A stretch of DNA of 64,000 nucleotides from Cycas panzhihuaensis. Taxonomy: Eukaryota > Cycadophyta. The notes beneath the pieces are model-generated. The model was not told where the DNA came from. It did no database searches and saw only the letters and a program-made list of their open reading frames with translations. The translations under genes were made by a program, and so were the position numbers. The stretch spans positions 115,513,741 through 115,577,740 of the forward strand of contig CM041465.1 of NCBI GenBank assembly GCA_023213395.1, read 5' to 3'. Shown here piece by piece: positions 34,835 through 43,434 of the stretch. Numbering within the stretch: position 1 is the first letter of the stretch; each line of letters starts with the position of its first letter.

Positions 34835-35273
34835 GGCGGCGCTCAAGGATGAGGTGAACGAGACTATCTGCCTCAGCGTTGAGGGCCCGAGGGATATGCT
34901 GGATATCAACAGAAGAAAAGCGGGCCAGGAGGGATCTGGCAGCAGAAGCAAGAGTCCTCAAGTGAGGGCATCGCACCTGGTAAACTTAGGTGAGATGAGA
35001 CACCACAACTTGAGAGTCGCAAAGCAAAACAATGGATCCATGATGGAAATGAAGGGCATCAGTGAGGGCTTTAATAATAGCTGTATACTCAGCTTCGTTG
35101 TTGGTAGCCTCTGGGAGGAAGATCCCAGAGCGGAGGAGATCATATCCAGAAGGGCTGCAGAGGATCCATGCAGTGGAAGAAGGTCCAGGATTACCGCGGC
35201 TTCTGCCATCGGTAAAGATATAGACAGATATCGGTGACACAAAATCCAAGCAGTCAACGGATGGTGAAAGCAA
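34835..35273 (-). pseudogene. Extra RNase H domain (archaeal/RNase HI type) downstream of integrase in G
   Basis: Minus strand. The first 95 codons (35273-34986) read VYIFTDGRSRGNPGPS (first Asp), NNEAEYTAIIKALTDAL (Glu) and LLCDSQVVVSHL (second Asp). After one TAA (34986-34988, from CAA) the same frame continues RTLASAARSLLARF and HIPRALNAEADSLVHLIL (HxPR..N..AD, last Asp). All four acidic metal-binding residues are kept. This is the added RNase H known from Tat-lineage elements, where it usually sits between the normal RNase H and integrase. Here that position (about 40250-40400) has no such domain, and it lies between the antisense gene and the 3' LTR. It would degrade RNA in RNA-DNA hybrids. 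How it was expressed (own start, splicing or a downstream product) cannot be read. Confidence 0.85.
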
Positions 35274-35751
35274 TACTCGAAAAAGTAAACAAAAGGTGGC
35301 CGTGAAGGGTAGGAGGACCTAGTAATGAGGTTACCCAGGGCGAGAGCAAGCAATCCGATCACCGGCAGAGAGTGGTCGGGAGGAAAAGCCTCCTAGGGTG
35401 CCAAAAGGTCGCTTTAGAAAGCGAAACATGCCCCCCAAGTGGGGGGAGCATTCCTTTTGGGGACCCCAAGAGTGAAAAAGGGCTGCGGAAACGAGTCCAG
35501 GGCAGCGAAACGAGCCAAACGAGTATAAACTCGGGCAGGCACGAGAGTAGTGCACAAAACGATGCAGAAGGGGCCCTGGCAAAAGCGCGATAATAAGGCA
35601 CCATAAATGCCCATGCAAAGGAGGGAAAAAGGGCATTAATACGGCACAATTGACGATAGGTCCAGAAGGCAAAGGCAAACAGGGGGACGAGACGGTCCCA
35701 ACGACTGTTACGAGATAAAAAACAGAAGAAGTGCCCATTGGGGCCCCCGCC

Positions 35752-35758
35752 TATATAA
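35752..35758 (+). promoter_or_regulatory. TATA box, candidate promoter of the antisense gene
   Basis: ctatataagg in a GC-rich setting (cccccgcctatataagg), a textbook plant TATA box on the plus strand, opposite to gag-pol. Transcription would start near 35785. It lies about 700 bases upstream of the plant-mobile-domain frame. Position and orientation fit; activity not shown. Confidence 0.6.
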
Positions 35759-35785
35759 GGAAATGAATGGGAAAATGGATTCATT

Positions 35786-36455
35786 TTCACCAGCTCTCGT
35801 ACGAAACCAGAGCCATTTCCTTACGCAGTGGAGTGCCACCCAAATTTGGAGGCACGCAGAGGGAGATTGGACCGTCGGATCGGAGAGCGGAGAGAGCCAA
35901 AGACGACCGACTGCACGATAAGCGAATGGCGAGGCCAGATCCAGTGAGTGGATATCACTAAACGCAACCCATCTCAAAGTTTAAAGTTTGCGGTTTTTTA
36001 CAGTTTTTTAAGTGATTTTTGCATAGTTTTAGTGCCCCTTATGGGCAACGGAAGGCCTCTCAGGACCCGAATCAGACCTCGAAAGAGGCGAGGACCTGGG
36101 CATTGTGGAGTTTCAGTCACGTGGGCCCCCAGGGTCCACCGGAAGAATTTTTAATTTTGGCGAAACCCCCTTTGGGGGTCACTTGGATCACGGCAATGAT
36201 CGCGGTGCCGCGATCATTGCCGCGGGTCCCACAATCGCCGCGGGACCCGTGCCAAACTTAGCGGTACCGCTAAGTTTGGCGCGGTACGAAGGTAGAAAGG
36301 CAGAAAATCAGACACGAGGGCCAAAAGAGCCCCAAATCTCAGGCAGAGAGAGATTTGAGAGAGAGAGGGATGATAGTGGCTAACATGGGACTAACTCGAG
36401 TTATTTTTGGTGTGAACAGGCTATCCTCGCGGTAGATAACTGCGAGAACGTAGGT
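35786..36455 (+). other. Leader of antisense gene with hairpin cluster
   Basis: No recognised coding. Short frames exist on both strands (for example 35767-35961 plus) without known motifs. A possible splice acceptor (ttggtgtgaacag) ends near 36419. Contains the palindromes listed next. Confidence 0.4.
36165..36280. repeat. Cluster of four inverted repeats
   Basis: In order: accccc-ttt-gggggt (36165-36179). A 15-base perfect-arm hairpin cggcaatgatcgcgg / tg / ccgcgatcattgccg (36191-36222). Arms cgggtccc / gggacccg around an 11-base loop (36223-36249). A perfect 30-base palindrome with half-site gccaaacttagcggt (36251-36280). Any transcript of either strand would fold strongly here. Cause unknown: RNA structure, silencing target, or remains of tiny inverted-repeat insertions. 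Confidence 0.9.
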
Positions 36456-37344
36456 ATGGCGATGCTGAGTTACATGGAGATGGCTACACAGGGGGATAGG
36501 GAGGTCTTACAGAGGTGCAACCTATACAAGGCCCTTAAGACACCTCAGTACACCTCGGATCAGCGACTATTGGTTGATATCGTGTCCCATTGGGATAGGA
36601 GGAGACATGTGTTCCACCTACCGCAGGTAGGTGACGTGATGGTCACGCCGAGGGATATCTAGTGGATACTAGGAGTTTCGGCGACAGGGAGGCCGGTGAG
36701 ACTTGGGATGCTGCCCAGCACTGAGGTAGCTCACAGGGAGGTAGCCCTGTTCTTCATAGGAGCTGACAGATGGGATCGGAGGGGAGCACCCTCCGCATGC
36801 TTCTGATGTCGGGGATTCCTCAAGTGAGGAAGCTGGTCATACTATGCATTCTGTTCTGGATTTCCTGGAAACAGAACTATCGGGAGGTACCAGGAGGATG
36901 GATGGATGCAGTTCACCGCTGCGAAGCTGGCGAGAGGATGGATTGGGCAGCCCTGATAGCGGCGAACCTCGTCCCCCAGCTGGATACTATCAGGATGATC
37001 GACAGAGGTGGGATATCATATAGCACGTTGTTACAGTGTTGGTACTTTGACCACTTCATGGCAATGGCATCAACGGGGGGACCACACCCCATTACAGAGC
37101 AGGCCCCGATGGTCCATGTGTGGCGACTACCGAGGGGACAGAGGATAGGACCCATGTCCAGAGATCAGTAGAGGCTACGTCACTAGACCTCCTCACCCTC
37201 CCAGACTACATAGCAGAGCCCTACAGGACGGTGAGGTGGGATAGCGACGACGAGATGGGCAGAGCAAAAGTGCCTGCAGGCGATGATAGCAGTGATGACA
37301 GGGATGACAGAGACAGTGGAGATAGCGGGGCTAGCCCGTCATGA
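36456..37344 (+). pseudogene. Plant mobile domain (PMD-like) protein, antisense in gypsy G (broken)
   Basis: Plus strand, opposite to gag-pol. The first 68 codons contain DQRLLVDIVSHWDRRRH followed by VFHLPQVGDVMVTPRDI. After a TAG at 36660-36662 the frame goes on with WILGVSATGRPV. That succession (leucine-rich helix, W..RHxFHLP, xVTPxDI, LGxxxxGRPV) is the N-terminal signature of the plant mobile domain, found in MAIN/MAIL1-type nuclear proteins, Mutator-like transposons and some gypsy elements. The protein continues in another frame at 36770-37171 (QLDTIRMIDRGGISYSTLL, then QCWYFDHFMAMA) and in a third from 37120 (LDLLTLPDYIAEPYRTVRW), ending in an Asp/Ser-rich acidic stretch. At least one stop and two frame changes break it. 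Function in the element is unknown; a role against host silencing is a guess. Confidence 0.7.
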
Positions 37345-37633
37345 CCTGCAGGGGAGGCAGGTCCCTCAGGGATAGCAGGAGAGGCAGAGGGTCCATCCGG
37401 AGCCGCCGGAGGAGAGGCAGGACCTTCAGGAGCACAGGGTGAGGTCAGGGGACCCATGACTAGGGCCCGCAGGCTACGGATCATGATGGGATCCTCAGGG
37501 ACGAGAGCTGGGCCCACCCCCATGAGGAGAGAGACCTAGGTAGAGGAGGTGCCAGAGGATGAGGAACCTGCAGCTGGCGGAGAGCCAGGAGGGAAGGATG
37601 CCGCACGACCAGAGGAGCAGGCAGCCACAGCAT
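37345..37633 (+). pseudogene. Gly/Ala/Pro/Glu-rich tail of the antisense gene
   Basis: Same frame as 37120-37344, past a TGA (37342-37344). It encodes short imperfect repeats of the form GEAGPSG (37354-37440), a basic patch MTRARRLRIMM (37456-37488), a TAG at about 37537, then an acidic tail. Low-complexity spacer between the mobile domain and the coiled coil; no known function. Confidence 0.5.
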
Positions 37634-37748
37634 GTGAGACCTAACCTTTTCCAGAGTCATCTGGCATCCAGATAGATATTTGATTTGATTTGATCATGGT
37701 AAAGTGAGATATAGACTGACACATAGCATGTTGTATTGGCAAGTATAG
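37634..37748 (+). other. Candidate intron in the antisense gene
   Basis: Begins gtgaga (37634) and ends tatag (37748); AT-rich between GC-rich exons, with a run ttgatttgatttgat near 37680. Splicing would join a one-base codon remainder to two bases and continue in the frame of the next exon (class of 37736), so phases agree. Weak on its own: GT...AG pairs are common. Confidence 0.35.
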
Positions 37749-38289
37749 CAGAGATCAGGAGACTGGTAGAGGCTGTGGTGAGGGAGATATTCCCTCGGGT
37801 GTATGCAGAGGGGCAACCGCCCATCCAGGCAGGTGATGAGCCTAGAGCGGCAGGAGCCCACAGAGAGGCGTTCGCCCCATTGGTGAGGGTGAGGGACATA
37901 TGGGCTGCAGAGTCCCAAGAGCACGTGACATCCTGTGTGACGACGCATCGCAGGAGAGAGATGATGCGAGACGCGAGCGAGAAGAGCTGCGAGGACGGGT
38001 ACAGGCTCTAGAGGCACAGGGTGGTGCAGGTGGAGATGAAGAGAGCAGAACCCAACTGGTAGTGCTCACAGAGCGTCTCAGAGGGATAGAGGAGGCACTC
38101 CGGGGAGAGCGGGATCGTATCCAGGCCAGATACGATCAACTGATAGCCCAGATGGTATCGAGGTTGAGCCAGAGCAGGACATGTACCCACACGGCGGTGA
38201 CGACCTTGAGACGACCAAGGAATGAGGAGAGCGAGGCAGGCAGCTCGCGGAGGCCCAGGAGGAGCCTCAGAGGCATGTGGTGCCCATGA
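37749..38289 (+). pseudogene. Coiled-coil exon of the antisense gene (frameshifted)
   Basis: Plus strand. The frame to about 37915 reads EIRRLVEAVVREIF and later FAPLVRVRDIW. A frame change near 37905-37940 leads into QERDDARREREELRGRVQA and later LTERLRGIEEALRGERDRI, a charged heptad-rich coiled coil of about 75 residues ending in a basic tail (stop 38287-38289). Coiled coils of this kind follow the mobile domain in several transposon-borne versions (family knowledge). Likely the C-terminal oligomerisation part. Confidence 0.5.
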
Positions 38290-39021
38290 GAGGGATCACA
38301 GAGACCAGGAGATGGCACCCCAGGAGCAGGGTGACAGTAATAGGATATGTACATATAGTTTTGATAGGGGAAAGCACGGGCCTTGAGGGGGTCATATATA
38401 GGATCATATGATTGTACCCCCCCTGCAAGGACACCGGCTTCCCAGGATGTATGATGTGACATACTTTGGATGTATATATATATATATGCATGGGGTGATT
38501 AGAACCCCATTTAGATATGAGATGCTGTGTATAGTGTACCATATGGATGATATGTATGATTATTTTGTGTATTGTGGATGTTATATGGTGGATGTTTTAT
38601 GTTATGGATATTTTATGTTGTAGATATTTTGTTGTATGGATATACGTTTCCTTCCATGTATGACCACACGCCTAACAGGGGCACACACACATGCCGTGAG
38701 TGGGACGACATAGAAGTGTGAGGTTAGGGAGCAGGGCGGCATACACGTCTACGGAAGTGCATAGCAGAATATGCGAAGGAAACGACGGACAAGAAAGAGG
38801 GGCGACGATGCCCCCGACCATCCTCCTGATTGGGGGATGCCCAAGCAAGACGACGAGGGTTCCCGAGAGGATACAGGAACACGGGTTCCGCGGAAGGAAC
38901 CGGAAAGACGAAGCAGGATCCACCTTAAATTGCCATTCTACCCGTGGTTGGGAAGAATGGGGACAACCTAAGATGGTAGTTTAGGCTCATTTCGGAGCGA
39001 GGCGAAGGGATCTCCAAGAGA
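38290..39021. other. Spacer between integrase and antisense gene in gypsy G
   Basis: Convergent 3' ends: integrase stops at 39022 (minus) and the antisense gene at 38289 (plus). No recognised domain on either strand; the plus ORF at 38700-38984 has no known motif. Contains a short AT run (tatatatatatat near 38472) and TG-rich sequence 38500-38640, which may hold polyadenylation signals. Confidence 0.45.
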
Positions 39022-40240
39022 TCACGCATAAAACTTCTTAAGGAACTTCCCATTAACAGCTTTCTCAAATTCGAGCCCTTCTAGGGTGGCTATCCTGTAG
39101 GCACCATTATCGAGGGATTTGATAATGACGAAAGGGCCAACCCATCGAGGTTTGAACTTAGTCAAACGGTCATGGAGATATTCGAGCTTGAGGACATAGT
39201 CCCTAGGGAACAAAGGGCAGGAACGAAGGCGTTTATCGTAGGCCCTTTGTGAGCGGGCTTTGGATGCTAGGTTAGCCTGATAGGCGGCTAAGCGTCTCTC
39301 ATCCAAAGTTTTGAGGTCCAGCAGGCGAGCCTGAAGAACCTCGAAGAGAGATTCACAAGGAAGGAATCTCAACCTCCAGTGGGAGTACCGCCTCGATCAG
39401 AGACTGTGGAGAACGGGGTCATTCCCGTGGCAGAACAGATAGAGGTGCGATAAGCCCACAAGACGGAGGGCAACTGAAGGTGCCAATCCTTTTGGGATTG
39501 AGCGATGGTTTTCTTAAGGATGCTAACGAGAGTTTTATTGAAAGACTCCACTTGGCCATTTTCCTGAGGGTAGTAAGGGGAGGAAGTCTTGTGAGAAATT
39601 TTGAACTTCTCACAAAGCTCATCCACCTCTTTGTTACAAAAAGGAGTTACGTTGTCAGTGATTAGGATGTCTAGAATTCTGAAACGGCAAATGATATGCT
39701 GATAAATGAATGTGGCAATCGTTTTGCCAGGAGTAGTGATCAAGGGAATGGCCTCTGCCCATTTGGTGAAATACTCCATGGCAGTCAAGATAAACTTGTG
39801 CTGCGACGACGAAGGCGAGGAGATCACCCCAATGAGGTCCAGTCCCCACTAAGCGAAAGGCCATGGTGAAACGATAGGATGCAAGGCCTCAGAGGGCACA
39901 TGGGAAATGTTGGCATGTTCCTAACATCGCCGACATTTCAGAGCAAAGGCGTGAGCATCCCTAAAGAGGGACGGCCAAAAATAGCCCATGCGGAGGATCC
40001 TCTGAGCCATAGACTGGCCCCCAAAGTGACCTCCACAAATGCCATGGTGGCATTCGCGAAGCACCTGGTCAGCTTCATCAGTAGTGATGCAGTGGAGGAG
40101 GATCCCATCAAAGGACCTCTTATACAATACCTCGTCTACGAGGAGGTATTGCCTAGCAGAAGTCCGGATACGAGATCTAACTTTACTACTAGCGTCAGGG
40201 CGGTAATGCTGTTGTGTAAGATACCGCACTATGTCACCGT
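39022..40240 (-). pseudogene. Integrase of gypsy G (broken)
   Basis: Minus strand. The zinc-binding N-terminus sits at the end of the 40937-39921 frame (CHHGICGGHFGGQSMA, then LKCRRC before a TAG at 39921-39923, from CAG). The core follows: WGLDLIG (first Asp; preceded by TAG 39849-39851), LITDNVTPFCN (second Asp), PYYPQENGQVESFNKTL (Glu), all kept. A one-base shift near 39400 moves the frame; the C-terminal part (39372-39022) reads RWVGPFVIIKSLDNGAYRI, ending NGKFLKKFYA, the usual Tat-type end. Integrase inserts the DNA copy; no chromodomain is present, as expected for non-chromovirus gypsy. Confidence 0.9.
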
Positions 40241-41663
40241 ACCACTTATCGTCAATGAGTGGATGGGGAGGAGCTCCCTGAATCGTTAGGATAGACTCAT
40301 TGGGGAGAGAGTCGTGAACGGGAGTATTGAAGGAGTTAGGGATAGGGGCATCCGCAAGTTGCTCGGCCACTATCATTCCCTTCTTTGATTTCTGGTTAAC
40401 GATGTGGAGGTTGAATTCTTGGAGTAGGACGGCCCAACGACCAGCCCTACCCATCAAATCCGAGCGAGTTAGTAAGTATCGCAAGGGATCGGATTGAACG
40501 ATCACCTTGGTGGTGTTGCCGAGCAAGTAGTGTCTGAACTTCTTGGTTGCATGGACCAAGGAGAGGCACTCCTTCTCAGCAGGGGAATAGTTAAGCTTAG
40601 CAGCCACGAGAGTGCGACTGATGAAATATATAGCTCTCTCAGTTCCTAAGTCATCCTCTTGAGTGAGCATAGCGCCCAAGGATTCATCAGTCGCTGAGGT
40701 ATACAGGATGAAGGGCCTATCGAATCGGGGAGGTGCCAATGTAGGAGCGGAAGCCAGGGCTTCCTTGAGTCCTTCGAAGGCCTTTTGGGTCTTATCAGAC
40801 CAGGCAAAAGGAGCTCCCTTCTTCAATAGGTTCATGAGGGGTTTAGCGCTCACAACGAAATCGGCTAAGAAGTGCCTAAGGAAACCGAGCCTGCCTAGAA
40901 ATGACTTAATCTGCCGTTGAGTTCTAGGTGGCAGCATGTCGAGGATCGCTCTGCCTTTGTCAGGGTCGATCTGAATTCCTCGTTTGGATACAAGGAATCC
41001 GAGGAGTTTACCCGAGGTAACGGCAAATACACATTTAAGCGGATTTAGACTGACGTGATACTCGTGGCATCATGAGAAGATAGCACGCAAGTCGGAAGGG
41101 TGATGAGCCCTTGCGTGGGAGAGACCCATCATATCATCCATGAAGACCTCCAACGTGTCGTTGATGAGGTCATGGAAGATAAAATGCATGGCTCTTTGGT
41201 AAGTAGCACCTGCATTCTTAAGGCCAAAGGGCATCGCTTTATAGGCGAAGGTACCCCAGGGAGTAGTGAAGGCTGTCTTATGGCGGTCTTCGGGAGAAAT
41301 CTGAATTTGGTTATAGCCAGAGAAGCCGTCCATTAGGGACATCACTTCGAATCCGGCGGTGCGATCGATTATTTGATCGAGGAAGGGTAACGGAAAATTG
41401 TCCTTAGGACAAGCGTTATTGATGTCGCGAAAGTCGACGCATATACAGATTGCCCCATTCTTTTTAGCAATGGGGACAATGTTGGAGACCCATTTAGGGT
41501 AATCAATAGAAGTGATGAGCCCAGCGTCCAGAAGCTTCTCGACCTCCATCTTGACGGTGGCAGAGAGCTTCGAGTGAAGGGGACGCTGCTTCTGGCGCAC
41601 AGGGCGGGCGCCAGGAAGGGTGGTGAGGTTATGAATGACAATCGAGGGGTCGATTCCCTTCAT
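40241..41663 (-). pseudogene. Reverse transcriptase and RNase H of gypsy G (broken by one stop)
   Basis: Minus strand. RT blocks (41663-41070): VDFRDINNACPKDNFPLP, SLMDGFSGYNQIQI (Asp), FTTPWGTFAYKAMPFGLKN, and the active site EVFMDDMMGLS, with both Asp present. A TGA at 41070-41072 (from CGA) interrupts before the connection domain, after which SLNPLKCVFAVTSGK continues. RNase H follows in the same frame: PFILYTSATDESLGAMLTQ (first acidic position is Thr-Ser here, so that Asp may be lost), NYSPAEKECLSLVHA (Glu), and PLRYLLTRSDL. No second RNase H between this and integrase; see the displaced copy at 34835-35273. Confidence 0.9.
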
Positions 41664-43434
41664 GTCAGTATAATCCCACGCAAAAAAGTCTTAGAACTCC
41701 TGGAACAGAAGGGAGTACTCCCTTATCTCATCAGGGGAACATTCCAACCCAACCTTAATGACCTTGCCCGGGGCCAAGACTATGTCTTGAGTTGCCCCCA
41801 TGCACATGGCATTGCCCTCTTCGAAGTGGAGAGGGGCAAGATCAATGGGAGGAGGAGGAATAGGAGACGGGATCAGATCGGCAGGCGTGGATCCGATCGC
41901 GAGGATCTTCTGATGACCAAGCCAGTGGTGACCAGAAGGCAAGTTGGGAGCAAGGCCTGCTAGATGCTCAAGCAGGGCTTCATCATCCTCGAAATAATCC
42001 ACCCCATGGATGACCTTACTTCAAGTAGAAGAAGCACTGGAGGGAGTAAGAGCAACGGGACCATGGTAGTCATCGAGTTGCTCAGCTTTCGCGTGGAAAT
42101 CCGAAGGAAAACCAGGAAGATGCTCCTCGGAAGGAGCAAAAGGCAATTCCTCAAAACCATTACCTACGGGAGGTAATGGAAAAGAAGAATTGGCGATCAG
42201 AGGGTCAACACGAGCGATGACATGCGACACGTACGAGGGGCTAGCCTCACCAATGAGAGAGGCTCTAGATGGGGATCTAGAACGAAGCAAGTGTGACCTA
42301 CTGGCGCGGAGGAAAGAGACAGGGTGAAGATAATCCTCGTCTTCGTCGAGTGACTCATCATCACTAAACGAAGCGAGGTACCCGTAACTCCCAACGCCAA
42401 TAGGGGCAAATCGCGTGAGACTAGGGGGAGAAGATGCGGGATCTTCTTCAGATGGGTTAGGTATACCAATAGAGTAAGCCGAGGCATGAGTAGATGAACC
42501 TTGGTTTGCCGAACTGGCGGAACGAGTTTGTTTGGTAAACGGGAGTTCGCGGGGAATCACTCTCATTCGTCCGTCATGGATGAACTTAAGTTGTCCCCAA
42601 AGGGTCGAGCACATGGCTCCCATTTGATCAAGCCATGGACGACCTAGGAGGAGGTTGTAATCCACATCAACGTCGAGGACTATAATGTCGGCAAGAATGG
42701 TCTTGCCCTCAAGGGTGAGCAGAATCACGACAGATCCCAAAGGGGTCTTCTCGCTACCGTCATAACCTTGGCATCGCCAAGGAACTGGTTCCAAGGCGGA
42801 GATACCAAGCTCTTGCATGACACGCAAGGGCATGGCATTGACAGAAGAACCGTTGTTGACAACAGTTCTCCGAAGAGTACAATCAGGCGTATCGATCGTG
42901 ATGGTGAACGGGAAGTTCCACTGACGTTCCCTTTCACCAACGGGAGGAAGATCCTTAGGATCAAATGAGATAACGGGTCCACTACCTTGGGCGACACCCA
43001 AGGCGTGGACAGGCACATCACTTGACCCTAAAGATTCCAGGAGGAGGGCCCGCTGCTTGGGGCAACTCCTCAGAACGTTCATCAAGGACATTCCTGCAGC
43101 GACTGCATGAAGCTCATCCACGATCGAGAAGGGCTTACCCTTCCCGGTAGGTTGGGTAAGTGCCCTTCGAAAATCGTAACGACCTGCATGTGAATAGCCT
43201 TGGGAAAGAGAGGGACTTCCGGAGGAAGGGTTTCCAGAAGAGGGTCAGAAGGAGCAGAAGGACAAGAAGCTCCCACCGCTTCCTTAGCAGCTTGAGATCA
43301 CGTAAGGGCAAAAGTGGGAGTTGCTTCAAGCAACTGAATCACCTTCTTCCCCCTATTCTGGGGTCGTGAAGGCGACAGGGTGCGATGACTAGGAGAATGA
43401 GAGGAGGAAGATGAGTTCCGAGTGCCCTTCCCTT
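41664..43434 (-). pseudogene. Protease and pol N-terminus of gypsy G (broken, active site changed)
   Basis: Minus strand, main frame 43121-42021. The aspartic protease reads RRTVVNNGSSVNAMPL then DYNLLLGRPWLDQMGAM; the catalytic Asp is Asn (codon 42855-42857), whereas gypsy copy 1 keeps Asp there. Stops TGA 42021-42023 and TAA 41691-41693 lie in the same frame as RT. Relative to copy 1, small deletions near 43435 and 43187 shift the frame between gag and protease, so gag-pol was probably one long frame. The RT-proximal linker is rich in Ser/Pro and acidic residues (42500-42030). Confidence 0.85.

Noticed and set aside
36456-38289. Mobile-domain frame as an ordinary host gene
   Set aside because: It lies inside the LTR pair and TSD of gypsy G, between integrase and the 3' LTR, a place where Tat-lineage elements are known to carry antisense frames.
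38700-38984. 94-codon plus ORF after the antisense gene
   Set aside because: No motif, no supporting second copy in the window, and the opposite strand is the 3' end region of integrase; left as unassigned spacer.
42021-43121. 366-codon ORF as a stand-alone aspartic protease gene
   Set aside because: It is in frame with downstream RT remnants, has gag directly upstream, and aligns with copy 1 in the same order.
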